Source of the DNA: Rhodoferax sp. TH121
Lineage (GTDB): Bacteria > Pseudomonadota > Gammaproteobacteria > Burkholderiales > Burkholderiaceae_C
Direction of reading: 5' to 3'
Assembly: GCF_002251855.1 (NCBI RefSeq)
Contig: NZ_NOXW01000021.1
Coordinates: 868,001-932,000 of the forward strand
Length of the DNA stretch: 64,000 bases
The translations under genes were made by a program, and so were the position numbers. Below, in pieces: positions 11,488-23,133 of this stretch (position 1 is its first letter; every line of letters starts with the position of its first letter). The notes under the pieces are model-generated. The model searched no databases and was not told the DNA's origin. It saw only the letters and a program-made list of their open reading frames with translations.

Positions 11488-14361
11488 TTACAGCGTACGA
11501 GCGATTTCCTTAACCTCAAAGAACTCCAGCTGATCACCTTCCTTGATGTCGTTGTAGTTCTTGAGCTTGATACCGCACTCGAAGCCTTCCTTCACTTCGC
11601 GCACATCGTCCTTCATGCGCTTCAGGGAGTCCAGCTCGCCGGTGTAAATCACCACGTTGTCGCGCAACAGGCGGAAATGCGCGTTGCGGTTGACCATGCC
11701 GTTGGTGACCATACAGCCTGCGACCGTACCAATCTTGGAGGCCACGAACACCGTGCGGATCTCGGCCATACCGATGATCTCTTCACGCTTCTCAGGTGCC
11801 AGCATGCCAGACATGGCCGCTTTCAACTCGTCTACGGCATCGTAAATGATGTTGTAGTAACGGATATCGACGCCATTGCCTTCCGCCAGCTTGCGCGCAC
11901 CTGCATCGGCACGCGTGTTGAAGCCGATCACGATGGCCTTGGAGGCAATCGCGAGGTTGATGTCGGATTCGCTAATGCCACCCACGGCGGAGTACACCAT
12001 CTGCACCTTGACTTCGTCCGTCGACAGCTTGAGTAGCGAGGCGGCCAGCGCTTCCTGCGAACCTTGTACATCGGCCTTGACGATGATGGGCAGCGTCTTG
12101 ACGTCCCCAGCAGACATGTCGGAGAACATGGATTCCAATTTGGCGGCTTGTTGTTTGGCCAGCTTGGTATTGCGGAATTTGCCAGCACGGTAGGTGGCAA
12201 TTTCACGGGCACGGCGCTCGTCACCCATCACCATGAATTCGTCGCCGGCTTGCGGCACTTCGGTCAAGCCCTGGATTTCCACCGGGATGGAGGGGCCGGC
12301 AGATTCGATCTTCTGGCCGTTCTCGTCCAGCATGGCGCGCACGCGGCCATAGGTCTGACCCGCCAGTACCACGTCGCCGGCCTTCAACGTGCCGGATTGG
12401 ACCAGCACCGTGGCGACAGGACCACGGCCCTTGTCCAGCTTGGCTTCGATGACCAGGCCCTTGGCCATGGCATCCACCGGGGCCTTGAGCTCTAGCACTT
12501 CGGCCTGCAACAGCACCTGTTCCAACAGCGCGTCAATGCCCATGCCGGTCTTGGAGGAGACGGGCACAAACGGAGAGTCGCCGCCGTATTCTTCGGGCAC
12601 CACTTCTTCGACCACCAACTCCTGCTTCACGCGCTCGGGGTTGGCGTCGGGCTTGTCGGACTTGGTAATCGCCACCACCAGAGGAACGCCAGCCGCCTTG
12701 GCATGCTTGATAGCTTCCTTGGTCTGGGGCATCACGCCGTCGTCGGCTGCCACTACCAGAATCACGATGTCAGTAGCCTGGGCACCGCGGGCACGCATGG
12801 CAGTAAACGCCTCGTGGCCCGGGGTATCCAGGAAGGACACCATGCCGCGCGGGGTTTCCACGTGGTAGGCACCAATGTGCTGGGTAATGCCACCGGCTTC
12901 GCCCGCAGCCACCTTGGCGCGGCGGATGTAGTCCAACAGCGAGGTCTTACCGTGGTCCACGTGGCCCATGACAGTCACCACGGGTGCGCGCGGCATGGAC
13001 GCAGCTTCCTGGCCCTGCACTTCATCGTCGGTAAACGCTTCGGGGTCGTCCAGCGCCGCCACGATGGCCTTGTGGCCCAATTCTTCCACCACAATCATGG
13101 CGGTGTCCTGGTCCAGCGGCTGGTTGATGGTGACCATCTGGCCCATCTTCATCAGCGATTTGATCACCTCAGAAGCCTTGATCGCCATCTTGTGCGCCAG
13201 TTCGGCCACGGTAATGGTTTCAGGCACGTGCACTTCAATGACGCGCGCTTCCACCGGTGCCGACTGGGTGTGCTGCTCATCGCGGTCGCGGTCATTGCCA
13301 CGGCGCCCCTTAGGACCGGCACGCCAATTGGTAGATCGGCCTGCGCCAGCACCTGTGTCTCCACGGGTTTTAAGTTCTTTTTTCTTGGCCGGATCACCCG
13401 CCCAACTGCTAGACAGCTTGGCCGACTTGACCTCTTTACCCGCACCTGGGCCTGCATTGCCCGCAGGCGCACCTGCCGCTGGTTTACCGGGTTTGGCCAC
13501 GGTGGAGCCGGCTGCAGGCTTGTGCAGCGTTCCCTTCATGCCGGCCTTGGCATCGGCCGCAGGCTTGGCTTCTTCGGGTTTCTTGGCAACCAGCACCTTT
13601 TTGGGTGCTGACATCATCATGCGGATAGCTGCAGCCTCGGCCTCTGCTTTGCGGCGGCGATCTCCCAGATCGGCGGCGCGGCTGGCCTCTTCTTCTGCAC
13701 GGGCTTTGGATTCGGCGGCAGCCGTCTCACGTGCTTCCACTTGCGCTGCGGCGCGCGCTGCAGCCGCTTGTGCGGCTTCTGCCGAGGCCTCTGCCTCGGT
13801 CGCGCTCAGCTGGCTCTTTTTCAGTGCTTCGGCTGCCGCATAGCTGGCGGCACGTTCCTCGGCTTCACGCTCACGGCGTTCGGCGTCTTCACGCAAGCGG
13901 CGTTTTTCGGCCAGGTCTTCTTCCTGGCGGCGAATCAGCTCCGCCTGGCGGCGTGCTTCTTCCTCGCGGCGTGTGAGCTCGGCATGGTCAATCGCAGGTG
14001 CTGCAGATTCCGGAGCTTCCGACTCCACCTCGGGCGCATCCGACGGAGCATCCAGACCGTCATCTCGGCGCACAAAGGTACGCTTCTTGCGTACTTCCAC
14101 CTGGATGGTGCGGGCCTTGCCTGTGGCATCAGCCTGCTTGATTTCGGTGGTTTGCTTCTTCACCAGCGTGATCTTTTTGCGCTCCGGACTGGCAGTGCCA
14201 TGGCTGTTTTGCAGAAAGTTCAAGAGACTGTGTTTGTCACCATCGGTCAGGACGTCCGAGGCCGAGGCCTTGGGAACGCCAGCTGACTTCAGTTGTTCAA
14301 GCAGGGTATCGGTAGATTTTTTGAGTTCATTGGCAAACTCGGCAACGGTCGTACTGGACAT
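11488..14361 (-). CDS. infB: Translation initiation factor IF-2
   Basis: A GTPase that places initiator tRNA on the 30S subunit and promotes subunit joining. The 957-residue chain has an N-terminal IF2_N domain (1-55) and a long low-complexity Ala/Glu/Arg-rich helical linker (about 120-240), with a Gly/Lys/Ala-rich section after it. A second IF2_N-like domain ([22 protein letters not shown]) comes next. The G domain has G1 [13 protein letters not shown]3 DTPGHEAF and G4 TKSDKPD, and domains II-IV follow. It is 24 bases downstream of nusA. Confidence 0.98.
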   Translation of the reverse strand: MSSTTVAEFANELKKSTDTLLEQLKSAGVPKASASDVLTDGDKHSLLNFLQNSHGTASPERKKITLVKKQTTEIKQADATGKARTIQVEVRKKRTFVRRDDGLDAPSDAPEVESEAPESAAPAIDHAELTRREEEARRQAELIRRQEEDLAEKRRLREDAERREREAEERAASYAAAEALKKSQLSATEAEASAEAAQAAAARAAAQVEARETAAAESKARAEEEASRAADLGDRRRKAEAEAAAIRMMMSAPKKVLVAKKPEEAKPAADAKAGMKGTLHKPAAGSTVAKPGKPAAGAPAGNAGPGAGKEVKSAKLSSSWAGDPAKKKELKTRGDTGAGAGRSTNWRAGPKGRRGNDRDRDEQHTQSAPVEARVIEVHVPETITVAELAHKMAIKASEVIKSLMKMGQMVTINQPLDQDTAMIVVEELGHKAIVAALDDPEAFTDDEVQGQEAASMPRAPVVTVMGHVDHGKTSLLDYIRRAKVAAGEAGGITQHIGAYHVETPRGMVSFLDTPGHEAFTAMRARGAQATDIVILVVAADDGVMPQTKEAIKHAKAAGVPLVVAITKSDKPDANPERVKQELVVEEVVPEEYGGDSPFVPVSSKTGMGIDALLEQVLLQAEVLELKAPVDAMAKGLVIEAKLDKGRGPVATVLVQSGTLKAGDVVLAGQTYGRVRAMLDENGQKIESAGPSIPVEIQGLTEVPQAGDEFMVMGDERRAREIATYRAGKFRNTKLAKQQAAKLESMFSDMSAGDVKTLPIIVKADVQGSQEALAASLLKLSTDEVKVQMVYSAVGGISESDINLAIASKAIVIGFNTRADAGARKLAEGNGVDIRYYNIIYDAVDELKAAMSGMLAPEKREEIIGMAEIRTVFVASKIGTVAGCMVTNGMVNRNAHFRLLRDNVVIYTGELDSLKRMKDDVREVKEGFECGIKLKNYNDIKEGDQLEFFEVKEIARTL

Positions 14362-14385
14362 ATTCTGTGTAACCTTTCATGACCG

Positions 14386-15882
14386 TTACTCTTGAGAGGC
14401 AGCGTCATTGGTAAACCAATGCTCGCGCGCCTTCATGATCAGGGCCTTGGCCTCGTCCGCAGACTGGCCAGTGATATCTGTAAGTTCGTCAACGGCCAAG
14501 TCGGCCAGGTCATCGAGGGTGTGTACACCGCCGTCTGCCAGCTTGCCGATCAGCTCCGGGGTCAGGCCTTCGAGGTCACGCAAATCTTGCGAAACTTCTT
14601 CGACGCTTTCCTCATGGGCAATTTCCATGGTCAACAGCGCATCTTTGGCGCGGTTACGCAACTCATGCACCGTGTCTTCGTCAAAGCTCTCGATTTCCAG
14701 CATTTCCTGCAAGGGCACATAAGCCACCTCTTCCAGGCTGGTAAAACCTTCAGCGATCAAGATGTCGGCGATTTCCTCGTCCACATCCAACTTTTCCATG
14801 AACAGCTTGCGGCCGGAATCCGTCTCGTTGGCCTGTTTCTGGGCCGACTCAGCGGCGTCCATGATGTTGATCTTCCAGCCGGTCAGCTCGGAGGCCAGGC
14901 GCACGTTTTGGCCGCCACGGCCAATCGCGATTGCCAAGTTTTCCTCGTCCACCACCACATCCATGGCGTGGCGCTCTTCGTCCACCACGATGGAGGACAC
15001 ATTGGCTGGAGCCAAAGCACCGATGACAAACTGGGCAGGGTCTTCGGACCACAGCACAATATCCACACGCTCACCAGCAAGTTCGTTGGTCACACCGTTC
15101 ACACGGGTGCCACGCACGCCCACGCAGGTGCCAATTGGGTCTACGCGCTTGTCATGCGACAGCACGGCGATCTTGGCGCGAGATCCTGCATCACGGGCGC
15201 AGGATTTGATTTCCAGCAGGCCCTGTTCGATTTCAGGCACTTCCTGACGGAACAACTCCACCATGAACTCAGGCGCGGAGCGCGACAACAGGATGGGTGC
15301 GCCACGCAGCGTCAGGTCCACTTCCATGATCATGGCACGCACGCGGTCACCAGTGCGCAGGTTTTCCTTGGGGATCATCTCGCCACGCTTGAGTCGACCT
15401 TCAACGCGGCCGCTCTCGACAATGATGTCGCCCTTGTCCAGACGCTTGACGGTACCGACAAAAATCTTTTCACCGCGCGACATGAAGTCGTTGAGCAGCA
15501 TTTCGCGCTCTGCGTCACGGATTTTTTGCAGAATGACTTGCTTGGCAGCCATGGCACCGATACGGCCGATCGGCACAGACGCGACGGGTTCTTCGATGTA
15601 CTCGTCGACTTCGATGTCTGGAATCTGCTCTTTGGCTTCAAACAAGAGAATTTCCTGATCAGGCAGTTGCAGGCCAGCCTCATCGGGCACGACATGCCAG
15701 CGGCGGAACGTCTCGTAATTGCCGCTGTCACGATCCAGAGCCACGCGGATATCCACTTCGCCGGGATACAGCTTTTTGGTGGCCTGGGCCAGGGCTGCTT
15801 CCACAGCACCCAACACCACGTCACGCTCTACGTTTTTTTCTCGGGAAATTGCTTCCACCAGCATTAACAGTTCGCGATTCAT
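14386..15882 (-). CDS. nusA: Transcription termination/antitermination factor NusA
   Basis: NusA binds RNA polymerase and modulates pausing, termination and antitermination. Its 498 residues include the N-terminal RNAP-binding domain ([18 protein letters not shown]...) and an S1 domain ([19 protein letters not shown]). Two KH domains follow ([18 protein letters not shown] and [18 protein letters not shown]), then two acidic C-terminal repeats ending in [10 protein letters not shown], as in beta/gamma-proteobacteria. It is downstream of rimP by 76 bases, with the ribosome-binding site CAGGAGA before the ATG. Confidence 0.98.
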   Translation of the reverse strand: MNRELLMLVEAISREKNVERDVVLGAVEAALAQATKKLYPGEVDIRVALDRDSGNYETFRRWHVVPDEAGLQLPDQEILLFEAKEQIPDIEVDEYIEEPVASVPIGRIGAMAAKQVILQKIRDAEREMLLNDFMSRGEKIFVGTVKRLDKGDIIVESGRVEGRLKRGEMIPKENLRTGDRVRAMIMEVDLTLRGAPILLSRSAPEFMVELFRQEVPEIEQGLLEIKSCARDAGSRAKIAVLSHDKRVDPIGTCVGVRGTRVNGVTNELAGERVDIVLWSEDPAQFVIGALAPANVSSIVVDEERHAMDVVVDEENLAIAIGRGGQNVRLASELTGWKINIMDAAESAQKQANETDSGRKLFMEKLDVDEEIADILIAEGFTSLEEVAYVPLQEMLEIESFDEDTVHELRNRAKDALLTMEIAHEESVEEVSQDLRDLEGLTPELIGKLADGGVHTLDDLADLAVDELTDITGQSADEAKALIMKAREHWFTNDAASQE

Positions 15883-15958
15883 GCCATGACTCTCCTGAAC
15901 ACTCTGATCAATACAAACAAACTTGGGGGACGCGCCAACTGGAACCCAGCGGTACGGC

Positions 15959-16552
15959 TTACTCCGCGGCCCCGGCGTTGCCGCGGCCCTTGAAACTCAC
16001 AATCGGTGCCAGCCGCGCATCGCGCAGCTCATCCAAAGTGAAACCCAGCGCCTGCATCGGCGGGGGTACACGTTTTTTACTGACCTTCTGACCGGGTTTG
16101 GGTTCGGGCGCATCGCTCCAGACGATTTGCCACCCCACGGCGCCATCGGCCGCTGCTACACGCTCCAGCGTGCCGCGAAATTTCTTGCGATTGGCGTTGA
16201 CCTGGCCTGCAGCGGCTTCGCCGATCGGCGCTTTGAGGGTGATGTCGATGATCTGCCCCGCAAAACGCTCAAAATCTTGGGCGTGCCGCAGCGGTCGGTC
16301 AATACCGGGCGAGGACACCTCCAGCCGCTTGTACTCCACGCCATCCACTTCAAGGGCAAACTGCAATTGCCTAGTAACTTTTTCGCAGTCTTCCACGTTG
16401 ACAAACTGCTCGTCAGACGCCTGGCCGTCCACCGGCGCAGTCCAGGGCAAATCGATGGTAATGCGCAGCAAGCCCCCGGCGGAGCGCTCAATCTCCACCA
16501 AGTCATATCCCAGCCCTGCTACGGTTTGTGCAACGATTTCCTGTAATGCCAC
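15959..16552 (-). CDS. rimP: Ribosome maturation factor RimP
   Basis: RimP is needed for early 30S assembly. The 197-residue protein has family blocks [20 protein letters not shown] and [18 protein letters not shown], and the signature [23 protein letters not shown]. The C-terminal SH3-like domain is extended by an insert and a basic tail compared with the 150-residue E. coli protein. The start codon is GTG at 16552, chosen because MALQEIV is the family N-terminus. As the first gene of the rimP-nusA-infB-rbfA-truB-typA block it must be served by a promoter in 16553-16600, but I see no convincing hexamers there. Confidence 0.95.
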   Translation of the reverse strand: MALQEIVAQTVAGLGYDLVEIERSAGGLLRITIDLPWTAPVDGQASDEQFVNVEDCEKVTRQLQFALEVDGVEYKRLEVSSPGIDRPLRHAQDFERFAGQIIDITLKAPIGEAAAGQVNANRKKFRGTLERVAAADGAVGWQIVWSDAPEPKPGQKVSKKRVPPPMQALGFTLDELRDARLAPIVSFKGRGNAGAAE

Positions 16553-16600
16553 GTCGGTAAAGCCTGCCTAAGAGTGAAAAAAGCGTGAATGAAAAACAAT

Positions 16601-16642
16601 CGACCAAAAAAAACGGGCGGTAGTTACCCGCCCGTTTGGTCG
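16601..16642 (-). terminator. Intrinsic terminator of the yejABEF operon
   Basis: The ten-base arms AAACGGGCGG (16611-16620) and CCGCCCGTTT (16628-16637) form a hairpin. The minus-strand stem is followed by a run of eight T. Outer bases CGACC/GGTCG extend the symmetry. It lies 54 bases past the yejF stop and insulates rimP from read-through. Confidence 0.8.
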
Positions 16643-16695
16643 TGAGCTTTGGATTGTACTCCAAAACTGTGCTAAGAGCCTTGATTCGTAAGGAA

Positions 16696-18297
16696 TTATT
16701 CGGCGGCTGCCAGAAGAGTACGGGTGTACGCGTGCTGTGGACGTTCCAGCACCTGTTCCACAGGGCCGCTTTCCACAATCTGACCCGCTTGCATGACCAA
16801 TACTTGGTGCGCCATGGCCCGGATGACCCCCACATCGTGGGTAATCAGCAAATAGGCCAGTCCGCGCTCTGCCTGCAGGCGCTGCAAGAGCTGCAGGATT
16901 TGCTGGGCCATGGTCACATCCAGCGCACTGGTTGGTTCGTCCAGCACCAACATCCGTGGCTCGATCACCAAGGCCCTGGCGATGGCGATACGCTGACGCT
17001 GCCCGCCAGAAAACTGGTGCGGATAGCGTTCCAGCAGGCCCGGAAACTGAGACTCGCCCAAGCCCACAGTCTCCAGCACCGCCGCCACCCGGCCGCGGCG
17101 GGCCTGCGGCGACAGCGTGGGGGCGTGCACCAGCAGGCCCTCGCCCACAATCTCGCCCACCGTCAATCGGGGGGACAGCGAGGAAAATGGGTCTTGAAAT
17201 ACCACCTGCAGCGCACGACGCAGGGTTGTGTCAGTACGCCCCCCCTGCCCCCAAGCTTGTCCCAGCACTGACAAGCTCCCCGAAAATGGATGTAAGCCCA
17301 GCGCGGCCAGCGCGAGCGTGGACTTGCCTGAACCGGATTCGCCCACCACGCCCACGGTCTGTCCCGCTGGCAAGGTGAAATCGGCACCTTGCACAGCCAC
17401 AAAGGCACCCGAGCGAAACCAGCCACGCCAGCCCCCAAGCGGGACGCGGTAGCTGACACGGACCGCCCGCCCTTGCAGCAAGACCTCTGCGTCGGCACTG
17501 CGGGGCGGCACATCGCGCACCGGGCGACTGGCCAGCAGACGGCGGGTGTAAGCGTGCTGCGGCTGTGCGAACACCTGTTCTACACGGCCCTGTTCTACCA
17601 GATGGCCGTTCTCCATCACCGCCACGCGGTGGGCGAACTGGCGCACCAGGTTCAGGTCGTGGGTGATGAGTATCACGGCCATGCCGTGTTTGTGTTGCAA
17701 CTCGTCTAGCAGGTCCAGAATCTGGCGGCGCACAGTCACGTCCAGTGCTGTAGTGGGCTCATCTGCCAGTAGCAGCTTGGGTTTGCAGGCCAGGGCCATG
17801 GCGATCATGGCGCGTTGGCGCTGTCCGCCCGAAAGCTGGTGGGGATAGGCCTTGAAGCGGCGCTGCGGCTCCGAAATGCCGGTATCTGCTATCAATTGTA
17901 TAGCTGTTTGCGCAGATTCTACGAGGCTTAGACCCTGTTTTAGCCTCAAAATCTCCGCAATCTGCTCGCCAATGGTCAAGACCGGGTTGAGCGCCGTCAT
18001 GGGCTCCTGAAAAATCATGGCGATGTCTTCGCCACGGATTCCGCGCAAGCGCTGTTCCGGCAAGGCCAGCAAATCGACTGGCTGTGCCAACCCGAAATGG
18101 GCATGCCCTTGCACCCGTGCCCCCTGGGCCAGGCCCAGCAGGCTCAAGGCCGTCACCGTCTTGCCCGAGCCAGACTCTCCAACAAGGGCCAACTTTTCAC
18201 CCGCAGCCAAGCGGAAATTCACGCCACGCACGACCTCGCGTCCGCCAAAAGCGATTCGCAGGCCCTGCACATCCAGAAGAGGGGTCGGTTCGCTCAT
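16696..18297 (-). CDS. yejF: ABC transporter ATP-binding protein, YejF type (two ATPase domains)
   Basis: The ATPase of a peptide-type ABC importer. Two nucleotide-binding domains lie in one 533-residue chain. The first has Walker [12 protein letters not shown], signature LSGGQRQR and Walker B LLLADEPT; the second has [19 protein letters not shown] and MLVLDEPT. The start at 18297 (MSEPTPLLD) overlaps the yejE stop as ATGA; an upstream extension in the same frame lies inside yejE. The segment [15 protein letters not shown] in the first ATPase domain comes from a repeat copy. It is the last gene of yejABEF; YejABEF importers take up short peptides, including microcin C in E. coli. Confidence 0.93.
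   Translation of the reverse strand: MSEPTPLLDVQGLRIAFGGREVVRGVNFRLAAGEKLALVGESGSGKTVTALSLLGLAQGARVQGHAHFGLAQPVDLLALPEQRLRGIRGEDIAMIFQEPMTALNPVLTIGEQIAEILRLKQGLSLVESAQTAIQLIADTGISEPQRRFKAYPHQLSGGQRQRAMIAMALACKPKLLLADEPTTALDVTVRRQILDLLDELQHKHGMAVILITHDLNLVRQFAHRVAVMENGHLVEQGRVEQVFAQPQHAYTRRLLASRPVRDVPPRSADAEVLLQGRAVRVSYRVPLGGWRGWFRSGAFVAVQGADFTLPAGQTVGVVGESGSGKSTLALAALGLHPFSGSLSVLGQAWGQGGRTDTTLRRALQVVFQDPFSSLSPRLTVGEIVGEGLLVHAPTLSPQARRGRVAAVLETVGLGESQFPGLLERYPHQFSGGQRQRIAIARALVIEPRMLVLDEPTSALDVTMAQQILQLLQRLQAERGLAYLLITHDVGVIRAMAHQVLVMQAGQIVESGPVEQVLERPQHAYTRTLLAAAE
17887..17950 (+). repeat. Dispersed palindromic repeat, copy inside yejF
   Basis: A nearly full-length copy with perfect head arms GCTAT (17888-17892) and ATAGC (17900-17904), then TGTTTGCGCAGATTCTACGA and a GGCTTAGA-type middle. 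It lies antisense to yejF and encodes [13 protein letters not shown] in the region between Walker A and the signature motif of the first ATPase domain. Confidence 0.85.
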
Positions 18298-19358
18298 GTG
18301 TCTTGTTTGCGGGGGTCCAGGGCATCTCGCAGTGCATCGCCCATCATGGTGAGCAGCAGCAGCGTCACGACCAGCACAGCGAAGGTCGATAACGAAATCC
18401 ACCAGGCATCAATATTGTTTTTCCCCTGCGATAGCAGCTCGCCCAAGGACGGCGTGCCGGGCGGTACGCCCAGGCCCAAAAAGTCCAGCGAGGTGAGCGC
18501 CAGAATGGCGCCGCTCATGCGGAAAGGCAAAAATGTGACCACAGGCGTCAAACTGTTAGGCAACACATGGCGCGTGATGATCCGCCAGTTGGAGACGCCC
18601 AAGGCACGGGCAGCCCGCACATAGTCGAGCTGCCGGTTGCGCAGAAATTCAGCCCGCACGTAGTCCGACAAGCCCATCCAGCCAAACAGGCTCAGCAACA
18701 CTAGCAGCAGCGCGATGCTGGGCGCAAAGATGGCACTGAAGATGATGAGCAAGTAAAGCTCAGGCATCGCACTCCAGATTTCAATAAAACGCTGGAATGC
18801 CAGATCAGTCTTGCCGCCAAAAAAACCCTGGATAGCACCCGTGACGACTCCAAGCACTACGCCGGTCAAGGTAAGCGCCAGCGCAAACAGTACGCTGACG
18901 CGGAAGCCATAAATCAGCTGGGCCAACAGGTCGCGCCCACGGTCGTCGGTGCCCAGCCAGTTGTCCGCACTGGGCGGGGCCGGGTTGGGCGCCTTGGCAA
19001 AGTAGTTCAGCGTTTTGGGGCCGTAGCGGTTCGGCGCAAACAGGGCCCAATTGCCAGGCTCGGCAAGGCGCTGCTGGATGAAGGGGTCCAGGTAATCGGT
19101 AGGCGTGGCAAAGTCGCCACCAAAGGTGGTCTCGGGGTATTCGCGCCACTGCGGCCAGTAAGTCTGGCCTTGGTAGCTCACGACCAGCGGTTTGTCGTTG
19201 GAGACCAGTTCGGCCGCAAGACTGAACAGCACCAGCAGGAGGAACAGCACCAAACTGGCAAAGCCCAGCCGGTTGCTGCGAAAACGCCGCCAGGCCCGGC
19301 GGCTGGGACTGGTTGCGGCCTCAAACGGCTGGCTACTGTTGGATGCGGCTTGCTGCAT
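18294..19358 (-). CDS. yejE: ABC transporter permease, YejE type
   Basis: The second membrane component of the peptide importer, 354 residues. It has an N-terminal helix (about 30-50), a periplasmic loop typical of YejE containing GDFATPTDYLDPF, then DPP/OppC-like membrane segments with the family loop NWLGTDDRGRDLLAQLIYGFR. The cytoplasmic EAA loop reads YVRAARALGVSNWRIITRHVLPN. The gene starts 3 bases after the yejB stop and overlaps yejF by 4 bases. Confidence 0.93.
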   Translation of the reverse strand: MQQAASNSSQPFEAATSPSRRAWRRFRSNRLGFASLVLFLLLVLFSLAAELVSNDKPLVVSYQGQTYWPQWREYPETTFGGDFATPTDYLDPFIQQRLAEPGNWALFAPNRYGPKTLNYFAKAPNPAPPSADNWLGTDDRGRDLLAQLIYGFRVSVLFALALTLTGVVLGVVTGAIQGFFGGKTDLAFQRFIEIWSAMPELYLLIIFSAIFAPSIALLLVLLSLFGWMGLSDYVRAEFLRNRQLDYVRAARALGVSNWRIITRHVLPNSLTPVVTFLPFRMSGAILALTSLDFLGLGVPPGTPSLGELLSQGKNNIDAWWISLSTFAVLVVTLLLLTMMGDALRDALDPRKQDT

Positions 19359-19361
19359 GGT

Positions 19362-20390
19362 TCAGTCGAAAGTGATGCGCGGATCCACCCAGGCATAGCA
19401 GAGGTCGGATACCAGTTTGGTGACCAAACCGATCAGGGTGAACAGGTAAAGTGTTCCCAAAACCACAGGGTAGTCACGCCGGATGACGCTTTCATAGCTC
19501 AGCAGGCCCAGGCCATCGAGCGAGAACTGTGTCTCGATCAGCAAAGCACCGGTAAAAAATGCACCGATAAAGGCTGCCGGAAAACCCGTGATGATGGGGA
19601 TGAGCGCATTGCGGAACACATGTTTCCACAGTACCTGCTTGTCGGATAATCCCTTGGCGCGCGCCGTCAACACGTACTGTTTGCGGATTTCTTCGAGGAA
19701 GGCGTTTTTGGTCAACATGGCCGTCACTGCAAAACTGCCCATCACCATGGCCGTGACTGGCATGGCAATGTGCCAAAGGTAGTCCACGATGCGGCCGCCC
19801 CAACTCAGTTGTTCCCAGTTGGCGGAGGTCAGTCCGCGCAGCGGAAACCATTGCAACTGTCCACCAAACACCACCAACAGGGCTACGCCCAGCACAAAGC
19901 CCGGGATGGCATAACCGATCAGCACCAATACGCTGGTGGCCAGGTCGAAGCGAGAACCCGCCCGCACTGCCTTGGCCACCCCCAGCGGTACGGCAACCAG
20001 GTAGCTGATGAAAAAGGTCCACAGACCCAGACTCATGGAAACCGGCAGTTTCTCCCACACCAGGGCAGACACATTCTTGTTGTGAAAAAAACTCTTACCC
20101 AGATCAAACTGGGCGAATTGCACCAGCATCTGCCAAAAGCGCTCAGGTGCTGGCTTGTCAAAGCCATACAAAGCCTTGGCTTGCTCCAGACGCTTGGGAT
20201 CCACCCCCTGCGCACCGCGGTAGCTCAAGGCGCTACCGTCGCCCCCCCCCCCGGCAGACGCCCGGGATTCCGCCAGGTACTGCTCCACGGGACCACCGGG
20301 CACAAACTGGATAACCACAAAGGTCAGCAACAGGATGCCAAACAGTGTGGGCAACATTAGCGCCAGGCGCTTGAGGGAGTACAGCAACAT
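19362..20390 (-). CDS. yejB: ABC transporter permease, YejB type
   Basis: The first membrane component of the importer, 342 residues, OppB/DppB family. The N-terminal segment LKRLALMLPTLFGILLLTFVVIQF is a membrane helix. The EAA loop reads YVLTARAKGLSDKQVLWKHVFRNALIP, and the family end is PRITFD. The soluble loop after the first helix carries GGGGD, encoded across an 11-base G/C homopolymer (20242-20252) that could vary in length. A GC-rich intergenic repeat separates it from yejA. Confidence 0.93.
   Translation of the reverse strand: MLLYSLKRLALMLPTLFGILLLTFVVIQFVPGGPVEQYLAESRASAGGGGDGSALSYRGAQGVDPKRLEQAKALYGFDKPAPERFWQMLVQFAQFDLGKSFFHNKNVSALVWEKLPVSMSLGLWTFFISYLVAVPLGVAKAVRAGSRFDLATSVLVLIGYAIPGFVLGVALLVVFGGQLQWFPLRGLTSANWEQLSWGGRIVDYLWHIAMPVTAMVMGSFAVTAMLTKNAFLEEIRKQYVLTARAKGLSDKQVLWKHVFRNALIPIITGFPAAFIGAFFTGALLIETQFSLDGLGLLSYESVIRRDYPVVLGTLYLFTLIGLVTKLVSDLCYAWVDPRITFD
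20242..20252. repeat. Eleven-base poly-C/G tract in yejB
   Basis: Eleven consecutive C on the + strand (G in the coding strand) within codons for GGGG of YejB. One-base slippage would shift the frame early in the gene. It is either a natural mutable tract or a spot prone to sequencing error. Confidence 0.8.
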
Positions 20391-20413
20391 GCGTTGATTA
20401 TGCGAATGGGTGA

Positions 20414-20492
20414 GCGCCGCCGGGCCGCCCCAAGGCGCGAGGCCCCCCTTGGGGGGCAGTGACCCGCGCAGCGGTGGAGCGTGGGGGCTTCA
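20414..20492 (-). repeat. GC-rich intergenic repeat between yejA and yejB
   Basis: An inverted-repeat-rich block containing CCCCCCTTGGGGGG (20442-20456 region) and the phrase GACCCGCGCAGCGGTGGAGC, ending GTGGGGGCTTCA. Its edge overlaps the yejA stop codon. I recognise this phrase as a type of dispersed intergenic element in Comamonadaceae genomes; that recognition is from memory and not checked. Confidence 0.6.
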
Positions 20493-22295
20493 TTTAGCCC
20501 ACCAGGTATCAATGGCCCAACCCTCGCCCTGCGCGTAGGGAGGCATCTGGGCCGGTTTATCCAAGCGCCAGCTGTTGTAGACCAAGCGGTGGGTACCCGC
20601 GGACCATTGCGGCACCAGAATGTGGCTGTGCATGATGACGCGGTCTAGCGCGCGGCAGGCTGATAGCAGATCCTGCTTGCGCTTGGCCGCCGTGATCTGG
20701 GTCACTAGCGCGTCCACTGCCGGGCTCTTGATGCCCGTGAAATTACCCGAGTCTTCGGTGTCGGCGGCCTTGCTTCCAAACATGTCGGCATATTCCTGCC
20801 CGGGGTTGTGGGTGCCGCCGTAGGCAATGGACGTGATGTCGAAATCAAACTTTTGCAAGCGTTGCTGGTACAGCGCAAAGTCCACCGGGCGGAAGTTGAG
20901 TTTGACACCGATCTTCTCCAGGTTGCGCGACCAGGGTGCCACCACCCGGGCGCCGGTTTCAGCACTGTCCAGGTACTCCAGAGCAAAGGCCTCTCCCTTG
21001 GCGTTGCGCAAAGCGCCGTCGCGGTACGTCCAACCGGCGTCCTTCAAGAGCTTTTGTGCGAGGCGCAGGTTGTCGCGCAGGCTATGTTCACCATCGGTCC
21101 GCGGAGGGACGGCCATGGGACCAAACACTGTAGGAGGCACTTGGGCGCGCCAAGGCTCCAGCAGTACGAGCTCTTCGGCAGAAGGCTCGCCAGTGGCCTG
21201 GCAGTCGGTGTTGCCAAATAGGTCTTGCACACGATGGTAGGCGCCGTAAAACATCTGGCGGTTCATCCATTCGTAGTCCAGCGCCAAGCCCAGCGCCTGG
21301 CGCACGCGCACGTCCTTGAGTTTGTCGCGCCGGGTGTTGAGCACGTAGCTCTGAAAACCCGTAGGCAGACGGTGTTTGAACTCGGCCTTGACCAGTTCGC
21401 CGCTGTCAAACTTGCGGCCGTTCACGCGGCGCGCCCAGTCACCCGCTGAAAAGAAACGCATGAGGTCGAACTCTCCAGCCTTGAGTGCCTCGAGCCGCGC
21501 GGTGTTGTCCTTGTAGATCTTGACCGTGATGCGGTCAAAGTTGGCACTGCCGCGCTTTACATTCAGGTCTTTGGCCCAGTAAGTGGCGTCGCGCACATAG
21601 GTGATGTCCTTGCCGAACACAACGGGGCCAATCTTGTAGGGGCCGCTGCCAATCGGAATGTCCATGACCACCTGGTCAAAGGGCTTGGACTTGCCCCCCT
21701 CCTCGCCCCAGCGGTGGCTGAACACCGGCAGGCCACCCACGGTCAGTGGCAGCTCGCGGTTGGGCTTCTTGAAGCGGAAGCGCACCGTCGTGGCATCCAG
21801 GGCGTCCACGCCAGCAACATCGTCCAGCACGCTCTTGTAGGCCGGGGAGGTAAAAGGGCCCATAAAGGTGTCAAAGCTGTGTTTGACATCGCGCGCCAGT
21901 ACCGGGTCACCGTTGTGGAAGCGGGCTTCTTTGCGCAGCTTGAACGTGGCACTCAGGCCATCGGCTGCCACAGTCACATCCTCGGCCAGCAAACCATATC
22001 CAGCAGCAGTTTCATCAAGCGCGCCAACCAGCAGGGTATCGAACATCAGCCCGCTGAGATAGGCGGGGGCCGTCCCCTTGATGGTGAAAGGGTTGTACTT
22101 GTCGAACGTGGAGACGCGCAGATTACTCACCAAGCGTAGTTCTCCGCCCTTGGGTGCCTGCGGATTCACATAGTCAAACTGAGAGAAGCCCGCAGGGTAC
22201 TTGAGGTCTCCCCAAAGCGCATAACCATGGGCAGCCCATACGGGAAGCGCACAAACGCTGCCAAATGCCAGACAAAGAAACTCCCGAATTCGCAT
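20490..22295 (-). CDS. yejA: Extracellular solute-binding protein, YejA type
   Basis: The periplasmic binding protein of the peptide importer (SBP family 5), about 601 residues. The start at 22295 gives a clean signal peptide ([20 protein letters not shown], cleavage near AAHG); the frame runs 9 codons further upstream but that would bury the signal. Mature features include [34 protein letters not shown] and [12 protein letters not shown] [20 protein letters not shown] (short excerpts). It is the first gene of yejABEF and is divergent from fabI with 43 bases between starts, so their promoters overlap. Confidence 0.93.
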   Translation of the reverse strand: MRIREFLCLAFGSVCALPVWAAHGYALWGDLKYPAGFSQFDYVNPQAPKGGELRLVSNLRVSTFDKYNPFTIKGTAPAYLSGLMFDTLLVGALDETAAGYGLLAEDVTVAADGLSATFKLRKEARFHNGDPVLARDVKHSFDTFMGPFTSPAYKSVLDDVAGVDALDATTVRFRFKKPNRELPLTVGGLPVFSHRWGEEGGKSKPFDQVVMDIPIGSGPYKIGPVVFGKDITYVRDATYWAKDLNVKRGSANFDRITVKIYKDNTARLEALKAGEFDLMRFFSAGDWARRVNGRKFDSGELVKAEFKHRLPTGFQSYVLNTRRDKLKDVRVRQALGLALDYEWMNRQMFYGAYHRVQDLFGNTDCQATGEPSAEELVLLEPWRAQVPPTVFGPMAVPPRTDGEHSLRDNLRLAQKLLKDAGWTYRDGALRNAKGEAFALEYLDSAETGARVVAPWSRNLEKIGVKLNFRPVDFALYQQRLQKFDFDITSIAYGGTHNPGQEYADMFGSKAADTEDSGNFTGIKSPAVDALVTQITAAKRKQDLLSACRALDRVIMHSHILVPQWSAGTHRLVYNSWRLDKPAQMPPYAQGEGWAIDTWWAK

Positions 22296-22338
22296 GCGAC
22301 AATTCTGCACCAGACCAAGCATTTTTCATGAGGACACT

Positions 22339-23133
22339 ATGGGCTTTTTAGCAGGCAAGAAGTTGTTGATCACCGGCGTATTGTCAAACCGTTCCATTGC
22401 GTACGGCATTGCCAAGGCCTGCAAAGAGCAAGGCGCCGAATTAGCCTTCAGCTACGTGGGCGAACGCTTCAAGGACCGTATCACCGAGTTCGCAGCTGAC
22501 TTCGATTCCAAGCTGGTGTTTGACTGCGATGTGGGCAACGATGAGCAGATCGACCAGTTGTTCAAGGATCTGTCTGTTCACTGGCCCACCTTTGACGGCT
22601 TTGTGCACAGCATTGGCTTTGCGCCGCGTGAAGCGATTGCCGGCAATTTCCTGGACGGCTTGACACGCGAAAATTTCAAGATCGCGCACGACATCAGCGC
22701 CTACAGCTTCCCCGCCATGGCCAAGGCCGCCCTGCCCTACCTGACTCCCAAAGCGGCTCTGCTGACCCTGTCCTATTTGGGTGCGGAGCGCATCATCCCC
22801 AACTACAACACCATGGGCCTGGCCAAGGCCAGTCTGGAAGCCAGCGTGCGTTACCTAGCCGAGGCCGTGGGCCCCAAGGGCATCCGCGTCAACGGCATCA
22901 GCGCCGGCCCGATCAAGACCTTGGCCGCCAGCGGCATCAAGGACTTCGGCAAGTTGCTGAACATGGTGGCTGGTGCGTCGCCCATCCGCCGCAACGTGAC
23001 GATTGAAGATGTAGGCAACGTGGCTGCTTTTTTGCTGAGCGATTTGGCCGGTGGCGTGACCGCTGAAATCACCTATGTCGATGGCGGCTACAGCCAGACC
23101 ATGGGCGTAACGACGGAGCCTGCGGCCGGCTAA
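22339..23133 (+). CDS. fabI: Enoyl-[acyl-carrier-protein] reductase (NADH)
   Basis: It performs the last reduction of each fatty acid elongation cycle and is the target of triclosan-type inhibitors. The 264-residue protein starts [20 protein letters not shown] (ATG at 22339, AGGA upstream). The FabI cofactor pattern [13 protein letters not shown] is in place, and the catalytic residues Y146, Y156 and K163 fall at the same numbers as in E. coli. The track extends upstream in frame, but those codons precede the ribosome-binding site. It is followed at once by a repeat copy and a hairpin. Confidence 0.97.
   Translation: MGFLAGKKLLITGVLSNRSIAYGIAKACKEQGAELAFSYVGERFKDRITEFAADFDSKLVFDCDVGNDEQIDQLFKDLSVHWPTFDGFVHSIGFAPREAIAGNFLDGLTRENFKIAHDISAYSFPAMAKAALPYLTPKAALLTLSYLGAERIIPNYNTMGLAKASLEASVRYLAEAVGPKGIRVNGISAGPIKTLAASGIKDFGKLLNMVAGASPIRRNVTIEDVGNVAAFLLSDLAGGVTAEITYVDGGYSQTMGVTTEPAAG

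Noticed and set aside
14392..15867. A 491-codon open frame on the + strand
   Set aside because: Antisense to nusA; His/Val/Gln-rich and without domain features.
16553..16600. Promoter of the rimP operon
   Set aside because: The region is AT-rich but I could not find a convincing pair of hexamers, so none is reported.
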